Origin: Streptomyces sp. NBC_00224
GTDB taxonomy: Bacteria > Actinomycetota > Actinomycetes > Streptomycetales > Streptomycetaceae
Length of the DNA stretch: 64,000 bases
Reading direction: 5' to 3'
Assembly (NCBI RefSeq): GCF_041435195.1
Contig: NZ_CP108106.1
Coordinates: 5,433,501-5,497,500, forward strand
This document shows positions 32,266 to 42,336 of this stretch, in pieces (the stretch's first letter is position 1; every line of letters starts with the position of its first letter). Under the pieces are notes generated by a model, which worked only from the letters and a program-made list of their open reading frames with translations, made no database searches and was not told the origin of the DNA. Made by a program: the position numbers and the translations under genes.

Positions 32266-32297
32266 GCTCTTCACTGAGCACGCTCTTCATTGAGCAC
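32266..32297 (+). repeat. Two tandem 16-nt hairpin repeats in the S10 leader
   Basis: GCTCTTCACTGAGCAC (32266-32281) is followed directly by a copy with one C-to-T change (32282-32297). Each can fold as GCTC/GAGC around a 6-nt loop. Confidence 0.75.
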
Positions 32298-32365
32298 AGC
32301 GCGGTCCCACGGCCCGCATCCCCTTGGTTGGGAAATCCTTATGGGATTTCTGCGTAGAGGGAGTG

Positions 32366-32390
32366 CGACACGCCCGACCGCGTGGGTCGG
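32366..32390 (+). promoter_or_regulatory. S10 leader element shared with the str operon
   Basis: It matches 24 of 25 positions of 19457-19481 and forms the same CCGACC/GGTCGG hairpin with a GCGTG loop. It ends 63 nt before the rpsJ start. Confidence 0.6.
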
Positions 32391-32453
32391 AGACAGAGTC
32401 GGTAGAACCCCCGGGTTCCAGAGCGTTACGAGACAAAGGACTACTAGGTAGCC

Positions 32454-32762
32454 ATGGCGGGACAGAAGATCCGCATCCGGCTCAAGGCCTACGACCACGA
32501 GGTCATCGACTCCTCGGCGAAGAAGATCGTCGAGACGGTGACCCGCACTGGTGCGTCGGTCGCGGGCCCGGTGCCGCTGCCCACTGAGAAGAACGTGTAC
32601 TGCGTCATCAAGTCGCCGCACAAGTACAAGGACTCTCGCGAGCACTTCGAGATGCGCACCCACAAGCGCCTCATCGACATCCTCGACCCCACGCCGAAGA
32701 CGGTTGACTCGCTGATGCGTCTCGACCTTCCGGCCGGTGTCGACATCGAGATCAAGCTCTGA
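32454..32762 (+). CDS. rpsJ: 30S ribosomal protein S10
   Basis: 102 residues from the ATG at 32454 (AAAGGA upstream). It is an S10 head protein that also binds the NusG KOW domain and Nus[20 protein letters not shown] at the start and the [23 protein letters not shown] loop are diagnostic. It is the first gene of the S10 operon. Confidence 0.98.
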   Translation: MAGQKIRIRLKAYDHEVIDSSAKKIVETVTRTGASVAGPVPLPTEKNVYCVIKSPHKYKDSREHFEMRTHKRLIDILDPTPKTVDSLMRLDLPAGVDIEIKL

Positions 32763-32776
32763 AGGGACGGGCCGAG

Positions 32777-33421
32777 ATGAGCAAGAACATCAAGGGCGTC
32801 CTGGGCGAGAAGCTCGGCATGACGCAGGTGTGGGACGAGAACAACCGCGTTGTTCCGGTCACCGTCGTCAAGGCCGGGCCGTGCGTCGTGACGCAGGTTC
32901 GCACGAACGACGTCGACGGCTACGAGTCGGTCCAGATCGCCTTCGGCGAGATCGACCCGCGCAAGGTGAACAAGCCCCTCAAGGGCCACTTCGCCAAGGC
33001 CGACGTGACCCCGCGCCGCCACCTGGTGGAGCTCCGCACCCCTGACGCCAGCGAGTACACGCTGGGCCAGGAGATCACTGCCGAGGTGTTCGAGTCCGGC
33101 GTCAAGGTTGACGTCACGGGCAAGAGCAAGGGCAAGGGCTTCGCCGGTGTCATGAAGCGTCACAACTTCAAGGGCCTGGGCGCCGGTCACGGTACCCAGC
33201 GCAAGCACCGCTCGCCCGGTTCCATCGGTGGCTGCGCCACCCCTGGCCGTGTGTTCAAGGGCCTCCGCATGGCGGGTCGCATGGGCAACGAGCGTGTGAC
33301 CACCCAGAACCTGACCGTCCACGCCGTTGACGCCGAGAAGGGTCTGCTGCTCATCAAGGGCGCCGTCCCCGGCCCCAACGGTGGCCTCGTCCTGGTCCGT
33401 ACTGCGGCCAAGGGGGTTTGA
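32777..33421 (+). CDS. rplC: 50S ribosomal protein L3
   Basis: 214 residues from the ATG at 32777. It is an early-assembly protein whose long loop reaches the peptidyl-transferase centre. [16 protein letters not shown] at the start and [15 protein letters not shown] are typical. It is 14 nt after rpsJ. Confidence 0.98.
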   Translation: MSKNIKGVLGEKLGMTQVWDENNRVVPVTVVKAGPCVVTQVRTNDVDGYESVQIAFGEIDPRKVNKPLKGHFAKADVTPRRHLVELRTPDASEYTLGQEITAEVFESGVKVDVTGKSKGKGFAGVMKRHNFKGLGAGHGTQRKHRSPGSIGGCATPGRVFKGLRMAGRMGNERVTTQNLTVHAVDAEKGLLLIKGAVPGPNGGLVLVRTAAKGV

Positions 33422-33428
33422 GGAACCG

Positions 33429-34079
33429 ATGAGCACCATTGACATCCTTTCGCCGGCTGGCGACAAGGCCGGGACCGTCGAGCTCCCCGCGGAGATCTTC
33501 GACGCGAAGACCAGCGTTCCGCTGATCCACCAGGTCGTCGTCGCTCAGCTCGCGGCTGCCCGCCAGGGCACGCACAAGACCAAGACCCGCGGCGAAGTCC
33601 GTGGTGGTGGCAAGAAGCCTTACCGCCAGAAGGGCACCGGCCGCGCCCGTCAGGGTTCGACCCGTGCGCCGCAGTTCGCCGGCGGTGGCGTCGTCCACGG
33701 CCCGCAGCCGCGTGACTACTCGCAGCGCACCCCCAAGAAGATGAAGGCCGCCGCCCTGCGCGGTGCCCTCTCCGACCGGGCGCGCCACTCCCGCATCCAC
33801 GTCGTCACCGGCGTGGTCGAGGGTGCGGTTTCCACCAAGGCCGCCAAGACGCTGTTCGGCAAGATCTCGGAGCGCAAGAACCTGCTCCTGGTCGTCGACC
33901 GCGCCGACGAGGCCGCGTGGCTGTCCGCTCGCAACCTGCCCCAGGTTCACATCCTGGAGCCGGGCCAGCTGAACACGTACGACGTGATCGTCTCTGACGA
34001 CGTGGTCTTCACTCAGGCCGCTTTCGAGTCCTTCGTGTCTGGCCCCCAGACCGCTGAGACCGAAGGGAGCGACGCCTGA
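33429..34079 (+). CDS. rplD: 50S ribosomal protein L4
   Basis: 216 residues from the ATG at 33429 (GAGGAACCG upstream). It lines the exit tunnel with an extended loop, [32 protein letters not shown], where macrolide-dependence mutations arise in other bacteria. In many bacteria L4 also represses the S10 operon. The stop overlaps the rplW start by 1 nt. Confidence 0.97.
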   Translation: MSTIDILSPAGDKAGTVELPAEIFDAKTSVPLIHQVVVAQLAAARQGTHKTKTRGEVRGGGKKPYRQKGTGRARQGSTRAPQFAGGGVVHGPQPRDYSQRTPKKMKAAALRGALSDRARHSRIHVVTGVVEGAVSTKAAKTLFGKISERKNLLLVVDRADEAAWLSARNLPQVHILEPGQLNTYDVIVSDDVVFTQAAFESFVSGPQTAETEGSDA

Positions 34080-34399
34080 TGTCTGAGGCGACCGTTACCA
34101 GCAAGACCTTCTCGGACCCGCGCGACCTGCTGATCAAGCCGGTCGTCTCGGAGAAGAGCTACGCGCTGCTGGACGAGAACAAGTACACGTTCATCGTGAA
34201 GCCGGGCTCCAACAAGACCCAGATCAAGCAGGCCGTGGAAGCGGTCTTCTCGGTCAAGGTCATCGGGGTCAACACGATCAACCGCCAGGGCAAGCGCAAG
34301 CGCACGAAGACCGGTTTCGGCAAGCGTGCCGACACCAAGCGCGCCATCGTGACCCTTGCTGAGGGCGACCGTATCGACATCTTCGGCCAGGCCTCCTAA
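34079..34399 (+). CDS. rplW: 50S ribosomal protein L23
   Basis: 106 residues from the ATG at 34079. It sits at the tunnel exit and docks trigger factor and [17 protein letters not shown] and [21 protein letters not shown] are the family core. It is coupled to rplD through a TGATG overlap. Confidence 0.97.
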   Translation: MSEATVTSKTFSDPRDLLIKPVVSEKSYALLDENKYTFIVKPGSNKTQIKQAVEAVFSVKVIGVNTINRQGKRKRTKTGFGKRADTKRAIVTLAEGDRIDIFGQAS

Positions 34400-34438
34400 C
34401 GGAGCGCCCTGGTCCGAATATCGGACGAGGACTGAGAA

Positions 34439-35275
34439 ATGGGTATCCGCAAGTACAAGCCGACGACTCCGGGCCGTCGTGGCTCCAGCGTCGCCGACTT
34501 TGTCGAGATCACGCGGTCCACGCCGGAGAAGTCGCTGGTCCGCCCCCTGCACAGCAAGGGCGGCCGTAACAACACCGGTCGTGTGACCGTCCGCCACCAG
34601 GGCGGTGGCCACAAGCGCGCCTACCGAGTGATCGACTTCCGTCGTCACGACAAGGACGGCGTGCCGGCGAAGGTCGCTCACATCGAGTACGACCCCAACC
34701 GCACCGCGCGCATCGCGCTCCTGCACTACGCGGACGGCGAGAAGCGCTACATCATCGCCCCCCGTGGCCTGAGCCAGGGCGACCGTATCGAGAACGGTCC
34801 GTCCGCCGACATCAAGCCCGGTAACAACCTGGCGCTGCGCAACATCCCGGTCGGTACGACCATCCACGCCATCGAGCTGCGGCCCGGCGGCGGCGCGAAG
34901 TTCGCCCGTTCCGCGGGTGCCTCCGTGCAGCTGCTGGCGAAGGAGGGCACGATGGCCCACCTTCGTATGCCGTCCGGCGAGATTCGCCTGGTCGACGCCC
35001 GCTGCCGCGCCACCATCGGCGAGGTCGGCAACGCCGAGCAGTCGAACATCAACTGGGGCAAGGCCGGCCGTATGCGCTGGAAGGGCGTTCGCCCGACCGT
35101 CCGCGGTGTCGCGATGAACCCGGTTGACCACCCGCACGGTGGTGGTGAAGGCAAGACTTCCGGTGGTCGCCACCCGGTCTCGCCGTGGGGTCAGAAGGAG
35201 GGTCGTACTCGCTCGCCGAAGAAGGCATCGAGCAAGTACATCGTCCGCCGCCGCAAGACGAACAAGAAGCGCTAG
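34439..35275 (+). CDS. rplB: 50S ribosomal protein L2
   Basis: 278 residues from the ATG at 34439. It is required for subunit joining and supports peptidyl transfer. The conserved [22 protein letters not shown] region is present. Near the C-terminus, [14 protein letters not shown] contains the conserved His of the family. Confidence 0.98.
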   Translation: MGIRKYKPTTPGRRGSSVADFVEITRSTPEKSLVRPLHSKGGRNNTGRVTVRHQGGGHKRAYRVIDFRRHDKDGVPAKVAHIEYDPNRTARIALLHYADGEKRYIIAPRGLSQGDRIENGPSADIKPGNNLALRNIPVGTTIHAIELRPGGGAKFARSAGASVQLLAKEGTMAHLRMPSGEIRLVDARCRATIGEVGNAEQSNINWGKAGRMRWKGVRPTVRGVAMNPVDHPHGGGEGKTSGGRHPVSPWGQKEGRTRSPKKASSKYIVRRRKTNKKR

Positions 35276-35287
35276 GAGCGGGTTTAG

Positions 35288-35569
35288 ATGCCGCGCAGTC
35301 TCAAGAAGGGGCCCTTCGTCGACGGACACCTCATCAAGAAGGTGGACGTACAGAACGAGGCAGGCACCAAGAACGTCATCAAGACCTGGTCCCGTCGCTC
35401 GATGATCATTCCCAGCATGCTGGGTCACACCATCGCGGTGCACAACGGCAAGATCCACGTCCCGGTGTTCGTCACCGAGTCGATGGTCGGCCACAAGCTC
35501 GGCGAGTTCTCGCCGACTCGCACCTTCCGCGGCCACGTCAAGGACGACCGGAAGTCGAAGCGCCGCTAA
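35288..35569 (+). CDS. rpsS: 30S ribosomal protein S19
   Basis: 93 residues from the ATG at 35288. It is an S13-partner head protein near the A-site finger. [15 protein letters not shown] and [16 protein letters not shown] are typical. It is 12 nt after rplB. Confidence 0.98.
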   Translation: MPRSLKKGPFVDGHLIKKVDVQNEAGTKNVIKTWSRRSMIIPSMLGHTIAVHNGKIHVPVFVTESMVGHKLGEFSPTRTFRGHVKDDRKSKRR

Positions 35570-35609
35570 CGCGGGGTGACTGACTATGACTTACACCGAA
35601 GGGACAACC

Positions 35610-35957
35610 ATGGAAGCCAGGGCCCAGGCGCGGTACATCCGCGTCACGCCCATGAAGGCCCGCCGCGTGGTGGACCTCATCCGTGGCATGGATGCCACGG
35701 AGGCTCAGGCGGTCCTGCGCTTCGCCCCGCAGGCCGCGAGCGTGCCGGTTGGCAAGGTGCTGGACAGCGCCATTGCCAACGCTGCACACAACTACGACCA
35801 CACCGACGCCTCTTCGCTGGTCATCAGCGAGGCGTACGTGGACGAGGGCCCGACCCTGAAGCGGTTCCGTCCGCGTGCTCAGGGCCGTGCCTACCGGATC
35901 CGTAAGCGGACCAGCCACATCACCGTGGTCGTCAGCAGCAAGGAAGGAACCCGGTAA
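35610..35957 (+). CDS. rplV: 50S ribosomal protein L22
   Basis: 115 residues from the ATG at 35610, which has GAAGGGA at a proper distance; an ATG at 35586 would add eight residues. It lines the exit tunnel beside L4. The core [13 protein letters not shown] and C-terminal [16 protein letters not shown] are present. The stop overlaps rpsC by 1 nt (TAATG). Confidence 0.96.
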   Translation: MEARAQARYIRVTPMKARRVVDLIRGMDATEAQAVLRFAPQAASVPVGKVLDSAIANAAHNYDHTDASSLVISEAYVDEGPTLKRFRPRAQGRAYRIRKRTSHITVVVSSKEGTR

Positions 35958-36799
35958 TGGGCCAGAAGGTAAACCCGCACGGGTTCCGGCTCGGCATTAC
36001 CACGGACTTCAAGTCCCGTTGGTACGCCGACAAGCTGTACAAGGACTACGTCAAGGAAGACGTCGCCATCCGCAGGATGATGACGTCCGGCATGGAGCGC
36101 GCCGGCATCTCGAAGGTTGAGATCGAGCGCACCCGTGACCGCGTGCGGGTGGACATCCACACCGCGCGTCCGGGCATCGTCATCGGCCGCCGTGGCGCCG
36201 AGGCCGACCGCATCCGCGGCGACCTCGAAAAGCTCACGGGCAAGCAGGTCCAGCTGAACATTCTTGAGGTCAAGAACCCCGAGATGGACGCTCAGCTGGT
36301 CGCGCAGGCCGTTGCCGAGCAGCTCTCCTCCCGCGTCTCCTTCCGTCGCGCCATGCGTAAGAGCATGCAGGGCACGATGAAGGCCGGCGCCAAGGGCATC
36401 AAGATCCAGTGCGGTGGCCGCCTCGGCGGCGCCGAGATGTCCCGCTCGGAGTTCTACCGCGAGGGCCGTGTGCCCCTGCACACGCTCCGCGCGAACGTGG
36501 ACTACGGCTTCTTCGAGGCCAAGACGACCTTCGGCCGCATCGGCGTGAAGGTCTGGATCTACAAGGGCGATGTCAAGAACATCGCCGAGGTCCGCGCCGA
36601 GAACGCAGCGGCCCGTGCGGGTAACCGCCCGGCCCGTGGTGGCGCCAACGACCGTCCGGCCGGTGGCCGCGGTGGCCGTGGCGGCGAGCGTGGCGGTCGC
36701 GGCCGCAAGCCGCAGCAGGCTGCGCCGGCTGCCGAGGCCCCCAAGGCCGAGGCTCCCGCCGCTGCCGCTCCGGCTGAGAGCACCGGAACGGAGGCCTGA
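35957..36799 (+). CDS. rpsC: 30S ribosomal protein S3
   Basis: 280 residues from the ATG at 35957. It forms the mRNA entry tunnel with S4 and S5 and has a KH type-2 domain ([17 protein letters not shown]). The last roughly 60 residues are a low-complexity tail, first Arg/Gly-rich ([20 protein letters not shown]) and then Ala/Pro/Glu-rich, an actinobacterial extension. It is probably disordered and RNA-interacting. Confidence 0.98.
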   Translation: MGQKVNPHGFRLGITTDFKSRWYADKLYKDYVKEDVAIRRMMTSGMERAGISKVEIERTRDRVRVDIHTARPGIVIGRRGAEADRIRGDLEKLTGKQVQLNILEVKNPEMDAQLVAQAVAEQLSSRVSFRRAMRKSMQGTMKAGAKGIKIQCGGRLGGAEMSRSEFYREGRVPLHTLRANVDYGFFEAKTTFGRIGVKVWIYKGDVKNIAEVRAENAAARAGNRPARGGANDRPAGGRGGRGGERGGRGRKPQQAAPAAEAPKAEAPAAAAPAESTGTEA

Positions 36800-36804
36800 C
36801 CGAA

Positions 36805-37224
36805 ATGCTGATCCCCCGTAGGGTCAAGCACCGCAAGCAGCACCACCCCAAGCGCCGCGGTATGGCCAAGGGTGGTACGACGGTTGCGTTCGGCGAGTAC
36901 GGCATCCAGGCCCTCACGCCGGCGTACGTGACCAACCGCCAGATCGAGGCGGCTCGTATCGCGATGACCCGCCACATCAAGCGTGGCGGCAAGGTCTGGA
37001 TCAACATCTACCCGGACCGCCCCCTGACGAAGAAGCCTGCCGAGACCCGCATGGGTTCCGGTAAGGGTTCTCCGGAGTGGTGGGTCGCGAACGTTCACCC
37101 GGGTCGGGTGATGTTCGAGCTGTCCTACCCGAACGAGAAGATTGCTCGTGAGGCGCTCACCCGCGCTGCTCACAAGCTCCCGATGAAGTGCCGCATCGTT
37201 CGGCGCGAGGCAGGTGAGGCGTGA
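36805..37224 (+). CDS. rplP: 50S ribosomal protein L16
   Basis: 139 residues from the ATG at 36805. It binds near the A-site tRNA elbow and is needed for late 50S assembly. [19 protein letters not shown] and [14 protein letters not shown] are hallmark stretches. The stop overlaps the rpmC start. Confidence 0.98.
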   Translation: MLIPRRVKHRKQHHPKRRGMAKGGTTVAFGEYGIQALTPAYVTNRQIEAARIAMTRHIKRGGKVWINIYPDRPLTKKPAETRMGSGKGSPEWWVANVHPGRVMFELSYPNEKIAREALTRAAHKLPMKCRIVRREAGEA

Positions 37225-37448
37225 TGTCGGCCGGAACCAAGGCGTCCGAGCTGCGCGAGCTGGGCAACGAGGAGCTTGTTGCCAAGCTCAGCGAGGCCAA
37301 GGAAGAGCTGTTCAACCTCCGCTTCCAGGCGGCGACCGGCCAGCTCGAGAACCACGGTCGGCTCAAGTCCGTCCGTAAGGACATCGCCCGGATCTACACC
37401 CTGATGCGCGAGCGCGAGCTGGGCATCGAGACGGTGGAGAGCGCCTGA
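37224..37448 (+). CDS. rpmC: 50S ribosomal protein L29
   Basis: 74 residues from the ATG at 37224 (TGATG overlap with rplP); a GTG at 37221 would add one residue. It is a two-helix protein near the tunnel exit. [17 protein letters not shown] is the family signature. It overlaps rpsQ by 1 nt. Confidence 0.97.
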   Translation: MSAGTKASELRELGNEELVAKLSEAKEELFNLRFQAATGQLENHGRLKSVRKDIARIYTLMRERELGIETVESA

Positions 37449-37732
37449 TGAGCGAGAAGAATGTGACTGAGACGACTGAGCAGCGCGGTTTCCGCAAGAC
37501 CCGTGAGGGTCTCGTCGTCAGCGACAAGATGGACAAGACCGTCGTCGTCGCTGTCGAGGACCGTGTGAAGCACGCGCTGTACGGCAAGGTCATCCGCCGT
37601 ACGAACAAGCTCAAGGCGCACGACGAGCAGAACGCTGCCGGTATCGGCGACCGCGTCCTCATCATGGAGACGCGTCCGCTGTCGGCGACGAAGCGCTGGC
37701 GCATCGTCGAGATCCTCGAGAAGGCCAAGTAA
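37448..37732 (+). CDS. rpsQ: 30S ribosomal protein S17
   Basis: 94 residues from the ATG at 37448. It is an early 16S-binding OB-fold protein. [19 protein letters not shown] and [18 protein letters not shown] are typical. It is the last gene of the S10 operon; two hairpins follow before rplN. Confidence 0.98.
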   Translation: MSEKNVTETTEQRGFRKTREGLVVSDKMDKTVVVAVEDRVKHALYGKVIRRTNKLKAHDEQNAAGIGDRVLIMETRPLSATKRWRIVEILEKAK

Positions 37733-37735
37733 TTT

Positions 37736-37802
37736 CCTGAGCTTTTGCTCAGGATGAGTTCCGCCAGGCTCGGCCGGGGCTTGAGAGATCAAGCCCCGGC
37801 CG
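37736..37802 (+). terminator. Two hairpins at the S10/spc operon boundary
   Basis: CCTGAGC-TTTT-GCTCAGG (37736-37753) is followed by a perfect 14-bp stem with a GAGA tetraloop (37771-37784 with 37789-37802). No T-run follows, so termination may be partial. Confidence 0.6.
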
Positions 37803-37830
37803 GGAACCGGCAGACGATCAGGAGATAGAC

Positions 37831-38199
37831 GTGATCCAGCAGGAGTCGCGACTGCGTGTCGCCGACAACACTGGTGCCAAGGAGATCCTTTGCATCCGTG
37901 TTCTCGGTGGCTCCGGTCGCCGCTACGCGGGCATCGGTGACGTCATTGTCGCCACCGTCAAGGACGCGATCCCCGGTGGCAACGTGAAGAAGGGCGACGT
38001 CGTCAAGGCTGTCGTCGTGCGCACCGTCAAGGAGCGTCGTCGTCAGGACGGCTCGTACATCCGCTTCGACGAGAACGCGGCCGTCATCCTCAAGAACGAT
38101 GGCGACCCCCGCGGCACCCGCATCTTCGGCCCGGTGGGCCGGGAGCTGCGCGAGAAGAAGTTCATGAAGATCATCTCGCTCGCGCCGGAGGTGCTGTAA
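37831..38199 (+). CDS. rplN: 50S ribosomal protein L14
   Basis: 122 residues from the GTG at 37831 (CAGGAGATAG upstream). It forms bridges to the 30S subunit. [19 protein letters not shown] and the [17 protein letters not shown] segment identify it. It is the first gene of the spc operon. Confidence 0.98.
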   Translation: MIQQESRLRVADNTGAKEILCIRVLGGSGRRYAGIGDVIVATVKDAIPGGNVKKGDVVKAVVVRTVKERRRQDGSYIRFDENAAVILKNDGDPRGTRIFGPVGRELREKKFMKIISLAPEVL

Positions 38200-38201
38200 G
38201 C

Positions 38202-38525
38202 ATGAAGATCAAGAAGGGCGACCTGGTTCAGGTCATCACCGGTAAGGACAAGGGCAAGCAGGGCAAGGTCATCGCGGCCTTCCCCCGCGAGGACCGCGTC
38301 CTGGTCGAGGGTGTCAACCGGGTCAAGAAGCACACGAAGGCCGGCCAGACCGCTCGCGGTTCGCAGACCGGCGGCATCGTGACGACCGAGGCCCCGATCC
38401 ACGTGAGCAATGTTCAGCTCGTCGTGGAGAAGGACGGCAACAAGGTCGTCACGCGTGTCGGTTACCGCTTCGACGACGAGGGCAACAAGGTTCGCGTTGC
38501 CAAGCGGACGGGTGAGGACATCTGA
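38202..38525 (+). CDS. rplX: 50S ribosomal protein L24
   Basis: 107 residues from the ATG at 38202, 2 nt after rplN. It initiates 50S assembly and has an N-terminal KOW motif ([20 protein letters not shown]). The stop overlaps rplE by 1 nt. Confidence 0.98.
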   Translation: MKIKKGDLVQVITGKDKGKQGKVIAAFPREDRVLVEGVNRVKKHTKAGQTARGSQTGGIVTTEAPIHVSNVQLVVEKDGNKVVTRVGYRFDDEGNKVRVAKRTGEDI

Positions 38526-39082
38526 TGGCTACCACCACCACTCCGCGTCTCAAGACGAAGTACCGCGAGGAGATCGCGGGCAAGCTGCGTGAGGAGTTCT
38601 CGTACGAGAACGTCATGCAGATCCCCGGCCTCGTCAAGGTCGTCGTCAACATGGGTGTGGGCGACGCCGCCCGCGACTCCAAGCTGATCGACGGCGCCAT
38701 CCGCGACCTGACCACGATCACCGGCCAGAAGCCGGCCGTGACGAAGGCCCGGAAGTCCATCGCGCAGTTCAAGCTGCGTGAGGGTCAGCCGATCGGCTGC
38801 CACGTCACCCTCCGTGGTGACCGCATGTGGGAGTTCCTGGACCGTACGCTGTCGCTCGCGCTGCCGCGTATCCGTGACTTCCGTGGTCTGTCGCCGAAGC
38901 AGTTCGACGGCCGTGGCAACTACACCTTCGGTCTCACGGAGCAGGTCATGTTCCACGAGATCGACCAGGACAAGATCGACCGTACCCGGGGTATGGACAT
39001 CACCGTGGTCACCACGGCGACCAACGACGCTGAGGGCCGCGCGCTCCTTCGTCACCTCGGCTTCCCGTTCAAGGAGGCGTAA
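38525..39082 (+). CDS. rplE: 50S ribosomal protein L5
   Basis: 185 residues from the ATG at 38525. It is a 5S rRNA-binding central-protuberance protein contacting P-site t[33 protein letters not shown] and FPEI-like [12 protein letters not shown] are present. Full length. Confidence 0.98.
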   Translation: MATTTTPRLKTKYREEIAGKLREEFSYENVMQIPGLVKVVVNMGVGDAARDSKLIDGAIRDLTTITGQKPAVTKARKSIAQFKLREGQPIGCHVTLRGDRMWEFLDRTLSLALPRIRDFRGLSPKQFDGRGNYTFGLTEQVMFHEIDQDKIDRTRGMDITVVTTATNDAEGRALLRHLGFPFKEA

Positions 39083-39087
39083 GCGAG

Positions 39088-39273
39088 ATGGCGAAGAAGG
39101 CTCTTATCGCGAAGGCTGCCCGTAAGCCCAAGTTCGCTGTGCGTGCGTACAACCGCTGCCAGCGCTGTGGCCGGCCGCACTCCGTGTACCGCAAGTTCGG
39201 CCTGTGCCGCGTGTGCCTCCGTGAGATGGCTCACCGTGGCGAGCTGCCGGGCGTGACCAAGAGCTCCTGGTAA
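39088..39273 (+). CDS. rpsZ: 30S ribosomal protein S14, zinc-binding (type Z)
   Basis: 61 residues from the ATG at 39088. It is the short zinc form, with C24-x2-C27 and C40-x2-C43 as ligands. Streptomycetes usually also carry a cysteine-free paralogue elsewhere under zinc (Zur) control. It is 5 nt after rplE. A weak hairpin with a T-run (39272-39294) follows. Confidence 0.97.
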   Translation: MAKKALIAKAARKPKFAVRAYNRCQRCGRPHSVYRKFGLCRVCLREMAHRGELPGVTKSSW

Positions 39274-39485
39274 ACCCCGTAATTTCGGGTTTTTCCGGAG
39301 TCTCTCGGTAAGTAAAGGGTGGGCGGAGGCCCCTCTCTCCATGGCTTAGGCTAGGAGGGTTGGGCGTCCGCCGCCCAGACGACTTACTACGCCGTAGGTC
39401 CCCGTGCCGCACCCGTCCCGCCCATGAGTGGGGAGAGGGATGGCGCATACAGGAAACCCCGGCGAGAGAGGCCGAAGGCCAATTC

Positions 39486-39884
39486 ATGACCATGACTGAC
39501 CCCATCGCAGACATGCTCACGCGTCTGCGTAACGCGAACTCGGCGTACCACGACTCCGTCGTGATGCCGCACAGCAAGATCAAGTCGCACATCGCGGAGA
39601 TCCTCCAGCAGGAGGGCTTCATCACCGGCTGGAAGGTCGAGGACGCCGAGGTCGGCAAGAACCTCGTCCTTGAGCTGAAGTTCGGCCCGAACCGTGAGCG
39701 CTCGATCGCTGGCATCAAGCGGATCTCGAAGCCGGGTCTGCGTGTGTACGCGAAGTCCACCAACCTGCCGAAGGTCCTCGGCGGCCTGGGCGTGGCGATC
39801 ATCTCCACGTCCCACGGTCTCCTGACCGGTCAGCAGGCAGGCAAGAAGGGCGTGGGTGGGGAAGTCCTCGCCTACGTCTGGTAG
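39486..39884 (+). CDS. rpsH: 30S ribosomal protein S8
   Basis: 132 residues from the ATG at 39486; a second ATG at 39492 is possible. S8 binds central-domain 16S rRNA and represses the spc operon in E. coli. [34 protein letters not shown] and GGEVLAYVW are typical. The 212-nt gap before it holds the rpsZ hairpin, a TAGGCT hexamer (39347-39352) as a possible -10, and a GC-rich leader. Confidence 0.97.
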   Translation: MTMTDPIADMLTRLRNANSAYHDSVVMPHSKIKSHIAEILQQEGFITGWKVEDAEVGKNLVLELKFGPNRERSIAGIKRISKPGLRVYAKSTNLPKVLGGLGVAIISTSHGLLTGQQAGKKGVGGEVLAYVW

Positions 39885-39905
39885 TCGGGAACGGAGGAAA
39901 AGCTA

Positions 39906-40445
39906 ATGTCGCGAATCGGCAAGCTCCCCATCCAGGTTCCCGCTGGTGTGGACGTCACCATCGACGGCCGTACGGTCAACGTGAAGGGCCCCAAGGGCAC
40001 CCTCACGCACACCGTTGCCGCGCCGATCGAGATTGTTAAGGGCGAGGACGGCGTTCTCAACGTCACCCGTCCCAACGACGAGCGTCAGAACAAGGCCCTG
40101 CACGGCCTGTCCCGCACGCTGGTGGCGAACATGATCACCGGCGTGACCCAGGGATACATCAAGGCGCTCGAGATCAGCGGTGTCGGTTACCGCGTCCAGG
40201 CGAAGGGCTCCAACCTGGAGTTCGCGCTCGGATACAGCCACCCGATCACCATCGAGGCTCCCGAAGGCATCACCTTCAAGGTCGAGTCGCCCACGAAGTT
40301 CTCGGTCGAGGGCATCGACAAGCAGAAGGTCGGCGAGGTCGCGGCGAACATCCGCAAGCTGCGGAAGCCCGACCCGTACAAGGCCAAGGGCGTCAAGTAC
40401 GCCGGCGAGGTCATCCGCCGCAAGGTCGGAAAGGCTGGTAAGTAA
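39906..40445 (+). CDS. rplF: 50S ribosomal protein L6
   Basis: 179 residues from the ATG at 39906 (CGGAGG upstream). It is a two-domain protein near the sarcin-ricin loop. [17 protein letters not shown] at the start and [19 protein letters not shown] at the end are diagnostic. Confidence 0.98.
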   Translation: MSRIGKLPIQVPAGVDVTIDGRTVNVKGPKGTLTHTVAAPIEIVKGEDGVLNVTRPNDERQNKALHGLSRTLVANMITGVTQGYIKALEISGVGYRVQAKGSNLEFALGYSHPITIEAPEGITFKVESPTKFSVEGIDKQKVGEVAANIRKLRKPDPYKAKGVKYAGEVIRRKVGKAGK

Positions 40446-40448
40446 GCC

Positions 40449-40832
40449 ATGGCATACGGTGTGAAGATCGCCAAGGGCGACGCTTACAAGCGTGCGGCCA
40501 AGGCTCGCCGACACGTCCGCATCCGCAAGCACGTGTCGGGTACGGCGGAGCGTCCGCGCCTCGTCGTGACGCGTTCCAACCGCGGTATCACCGCTCAGGT
40601 CATCGACGACATCAAGGGTCACACCCTGGCGTCGGCGTCGAACCTGGACGCTTCGATCCGTGGTGGCGAGGGCGACAAGTCCGCGCAGGCCAAGTCGGTC
40701 GGCGCCCTGGTCGCCGAGCGCGCCAAGGCCGCCGGTGTCGAGGCCGTCGTGTTCGACCGTGGTGGCAACAGGTACGCCGGGCGCATTGCCGCTCTGGCTG
40801 ACGCCGCCCGCGAAGCCGGGCTGAAGTTCTAA
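40449..40832 (+). CDS. rplR: 50S ribosomal protein L18
   Basis: 127 residues from the ATG at 40449, 3 nt after rplF. It is a 5S rRNA-binding protein. [21 protein letters not shown] and [20 protein letters not shown] are typical. Confidence 0.98.
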   Translation: MAYGVKIAKGDAYKRAAKARRHVRIRKHVSGTAERPRLVVTRSNRGITAQVIDDIKGHTLASASNLDASIRGGEGDKSAQAKSVGALVAERAKAAGVEAVVFDRGGNRYAGRIAALADAAREAGLKF

Positions 40833-40878
40833 GCCCCGGTTCCGGGACTAACGGACGTAACAGAGAGAGGTAAATCCA

Positions 40879-41481
40879 ATGGCTGGACCCCAGCGCCGCG
40901 GAAGCGGTGCCGGTGGCGGCGAGCGGCGGGACCGGAAGGGTCGCGACGGTGGCGCTGCTGCCGAGAAGACCGCCTACGTTGAGCGCGTTGTCGCGATCAA
41001 CCGCGTTGCCAAGGTTGTCAAGGGTGGTCGCCGCTTCAGCTTCACCGCGCTGGTCGTGGTGGGCGACGGTGACGGCACTGTAGGTGTCGGTTACGGCAAG
41101 GCCAAGGAAGTTCCCGCGGCCATCGCCAAGGGTGTCGAGGAAGCCAAGAAGAACTTCTTCAAGGTTCCCCGCATCCAGGGCACCATCCCGCACCCGATCC
41201 AGGGTGAGAAGGCCGCGGGCGTCGTCCTGCTGAAGCCTGCTTCCCCCGGTACCGGTGTTATCGCCGGTGGCCCGGTGCGCGCCGTCCTGGAGTGCGCCGG
41301 CGTTCACGACATCCTGTCGAAGTCGCTCGGCTCCGACAACGCGATCAACATCGTGCACGCGACCGTGGCGGCCCTCAAGGGCCTGCAGCGTCCCGAGGAG
41401 ATCGCGGCCCGCCGCGGTCTGCCCCTTGAGGACGTCGCCCCCGCGGCTCTGCTTCGTGCACGTGCCGGGGCGGGTGCGTAA
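40879..41481 (+). CDS. rpsE: 30S ribosomal protein S5
   Basis: 200 residues from the ATG at 40879 (AGAGAGAGG upstream). It has a role in fidelity and mRNA unwinding, and spectinomycin acts at the loop near the N-terminal domain. An N-terminal Gly/Arg-rich extension precedes [20 protein letters not shown]. The stop overlaps rpmD by 1 nt. Confidence 0.98.
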   Translation: MAGPQRRGSGAGGGERRDRKGRDGGAAAEKTAYVERVVAINRVAKVVKGGRRFSFTALVVVGDGDGTVGVGYGKAKEVPAAIAKGVEEAKKNFFKVPRIQGTIPHPIQGEKAAGVVLLKPASPGTGVIAGGPVRAVLECAGVHDILSKSLGSDNAINIVHATVAALKGLQRPEEIAARRGLPLEDVAPAALLRARAGAGA

Positions 41482-41663
41482 TGGCCCGCCTCAAGATCAC
41501 GCAGACGAAGTCGTACATCGGTAGCAAGCAGAACCACCGCGACACCCTGCGTTCGCTCGGGCTCAAGCGCCTGAACGACACGGTTGTCAAGGAGGACCGC
41601 CCCGAGTTCCGCGGAATGGTGCACACCGTCCGCCACCTCGTGACGGTTGAGGAGGTCGACTGA
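41481..41663 (+). CDS. rpmD: 50S ribosomal protein L30
   Basis: 60 residues from the ATG at 41481. [28 protein letters not shown] is the family core. It is coupled to rpsE by a TAATG overlap and is 1 nt from rplO. Confidence 0.97.
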   Translation: MARLKITQTKSYIGSKQNHRDTLRSLGLKRLNDTVVKEDRPEFRGMVHTVRHLVTVEEVD

Positions 41664-41664
41664 C

Positions 41665-42120
41665 ATGGCGGAGAACAAGCCGCTCAAGGCCCACGACCTC
41701 CGTCCCGCCCCGGGCGCCAAGACCGCCAAGACCCGTGTGGGTCGTGGTGAGGCGTCGAAGGGTAAGACGGCCGGCCGTGGTACCAAGGGTACGAAGGCCC
41801 GTTACCAGGTTCCGGAGCGCTTCGAGGGTGGCCAGATGCCCCTCCACATGCGTCTTCCGAAGCTGAAGGGCTTCAAGAACCCGTTCCGCACCGAGTTCCA
41901 GGTCGTGAACCTGGACAAGCTCGGCGCCCTCTACCCCGAGGGTGGCGAAGTCACCGTTGCCGACCTGGTCGCCAAGGGTGCCGTGCGCAAGAACAGCCTC
42001 GTCAAGGTCCTGGGCCAGGGCGAGATCTCCGTGGCGCTGCAGGTGACGGTCGACGCCGTCTCCGGCTCCGCCAAGGAGAAGATTGCCGCCGCTGGCGGCA
42101 CCGTCACCGAGCTCGTCTGA
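41665..42120 (+). CDS. rplO: 50S ribosomal protein L15
   Basis: 151 residues from the ATG at 41665 (GAGGAGG upstream). The Gly/Lys-rich N-terminus ([19 protein letters not shown]) threads into rRNA, and a globular C-terminal domain follows. It is the last ribosomal gene before secY, with a terminator-like hairpin after it. Confidence 0.98.
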   Translation: MAENKPLKAHDLRPAPGAKTAKTRVGRGEASKGKTAGRGTKGTKARYQVPERFEGGQMPLHMRLPKLKGFKNPFRTEFQVVNLDKLGALYPEGGEVTVADLVAKGAVRKNSLVKVLGQGEISVALQVTVDAVSGSAKEKIAAAGGTVTELV

Positions 42121-42142
42121 GACAGCTCGTTGGCCTGAACAT

Positions 42143-42183
42143 CCGACCGGGGATGCCCTCTCAAATGGGGCATCCCCGGTTGG
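42143..42183 (+). terminator. Terminator hairpin between rplO and secY
   Basis: A stem of about 16 bp (42143-42158 with 42168-42183, one wobble) and a 9-nt loop, 22 nt after the rplO stop, with no T-run. It suggests secY can be transcribed separately. Confidence 0.7.
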
Positions 42184-42336
42184 TCGTTCCTAGGGGGGCA
42201 GGGTCGCCGGTAAGGTGGCGTGCACTGTCTAAGTTTCCGTGCGGTATGCCGTGCGGTTCCGCTGACTCATCCGTATCCGTCGATCCTCAAGACCGTCACC
42301 TCTGACGCACCTAGCGCGGGGGTCGCAGGAGGCACC

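Larger units (their letters stand above)
31962..32453 (+). other. S10 operon upstream region, 492 bases
   Basis: No credible gene; an open frame at 32028-32357 lacks a ribosome-binding site and family features. It holds a TACGAT hexamer (32034-32039) as a weak -10 candidate, two tandem 16-nt hairpin repeats (32266-32297), a GAAATCC/GGATTTC hairpin (32332-32350) and the element shared with the rpsL leader (32366-32390). It is probably a long 5' untranslated region. Confidence 0.6.

Noticed and set aside
32028..32357. Open frame of 109 codons in the S10 leader
   Set aside because: No ribosome-binding site, unusual composition, and it overlaps structured leader elements including the tandem repeats.
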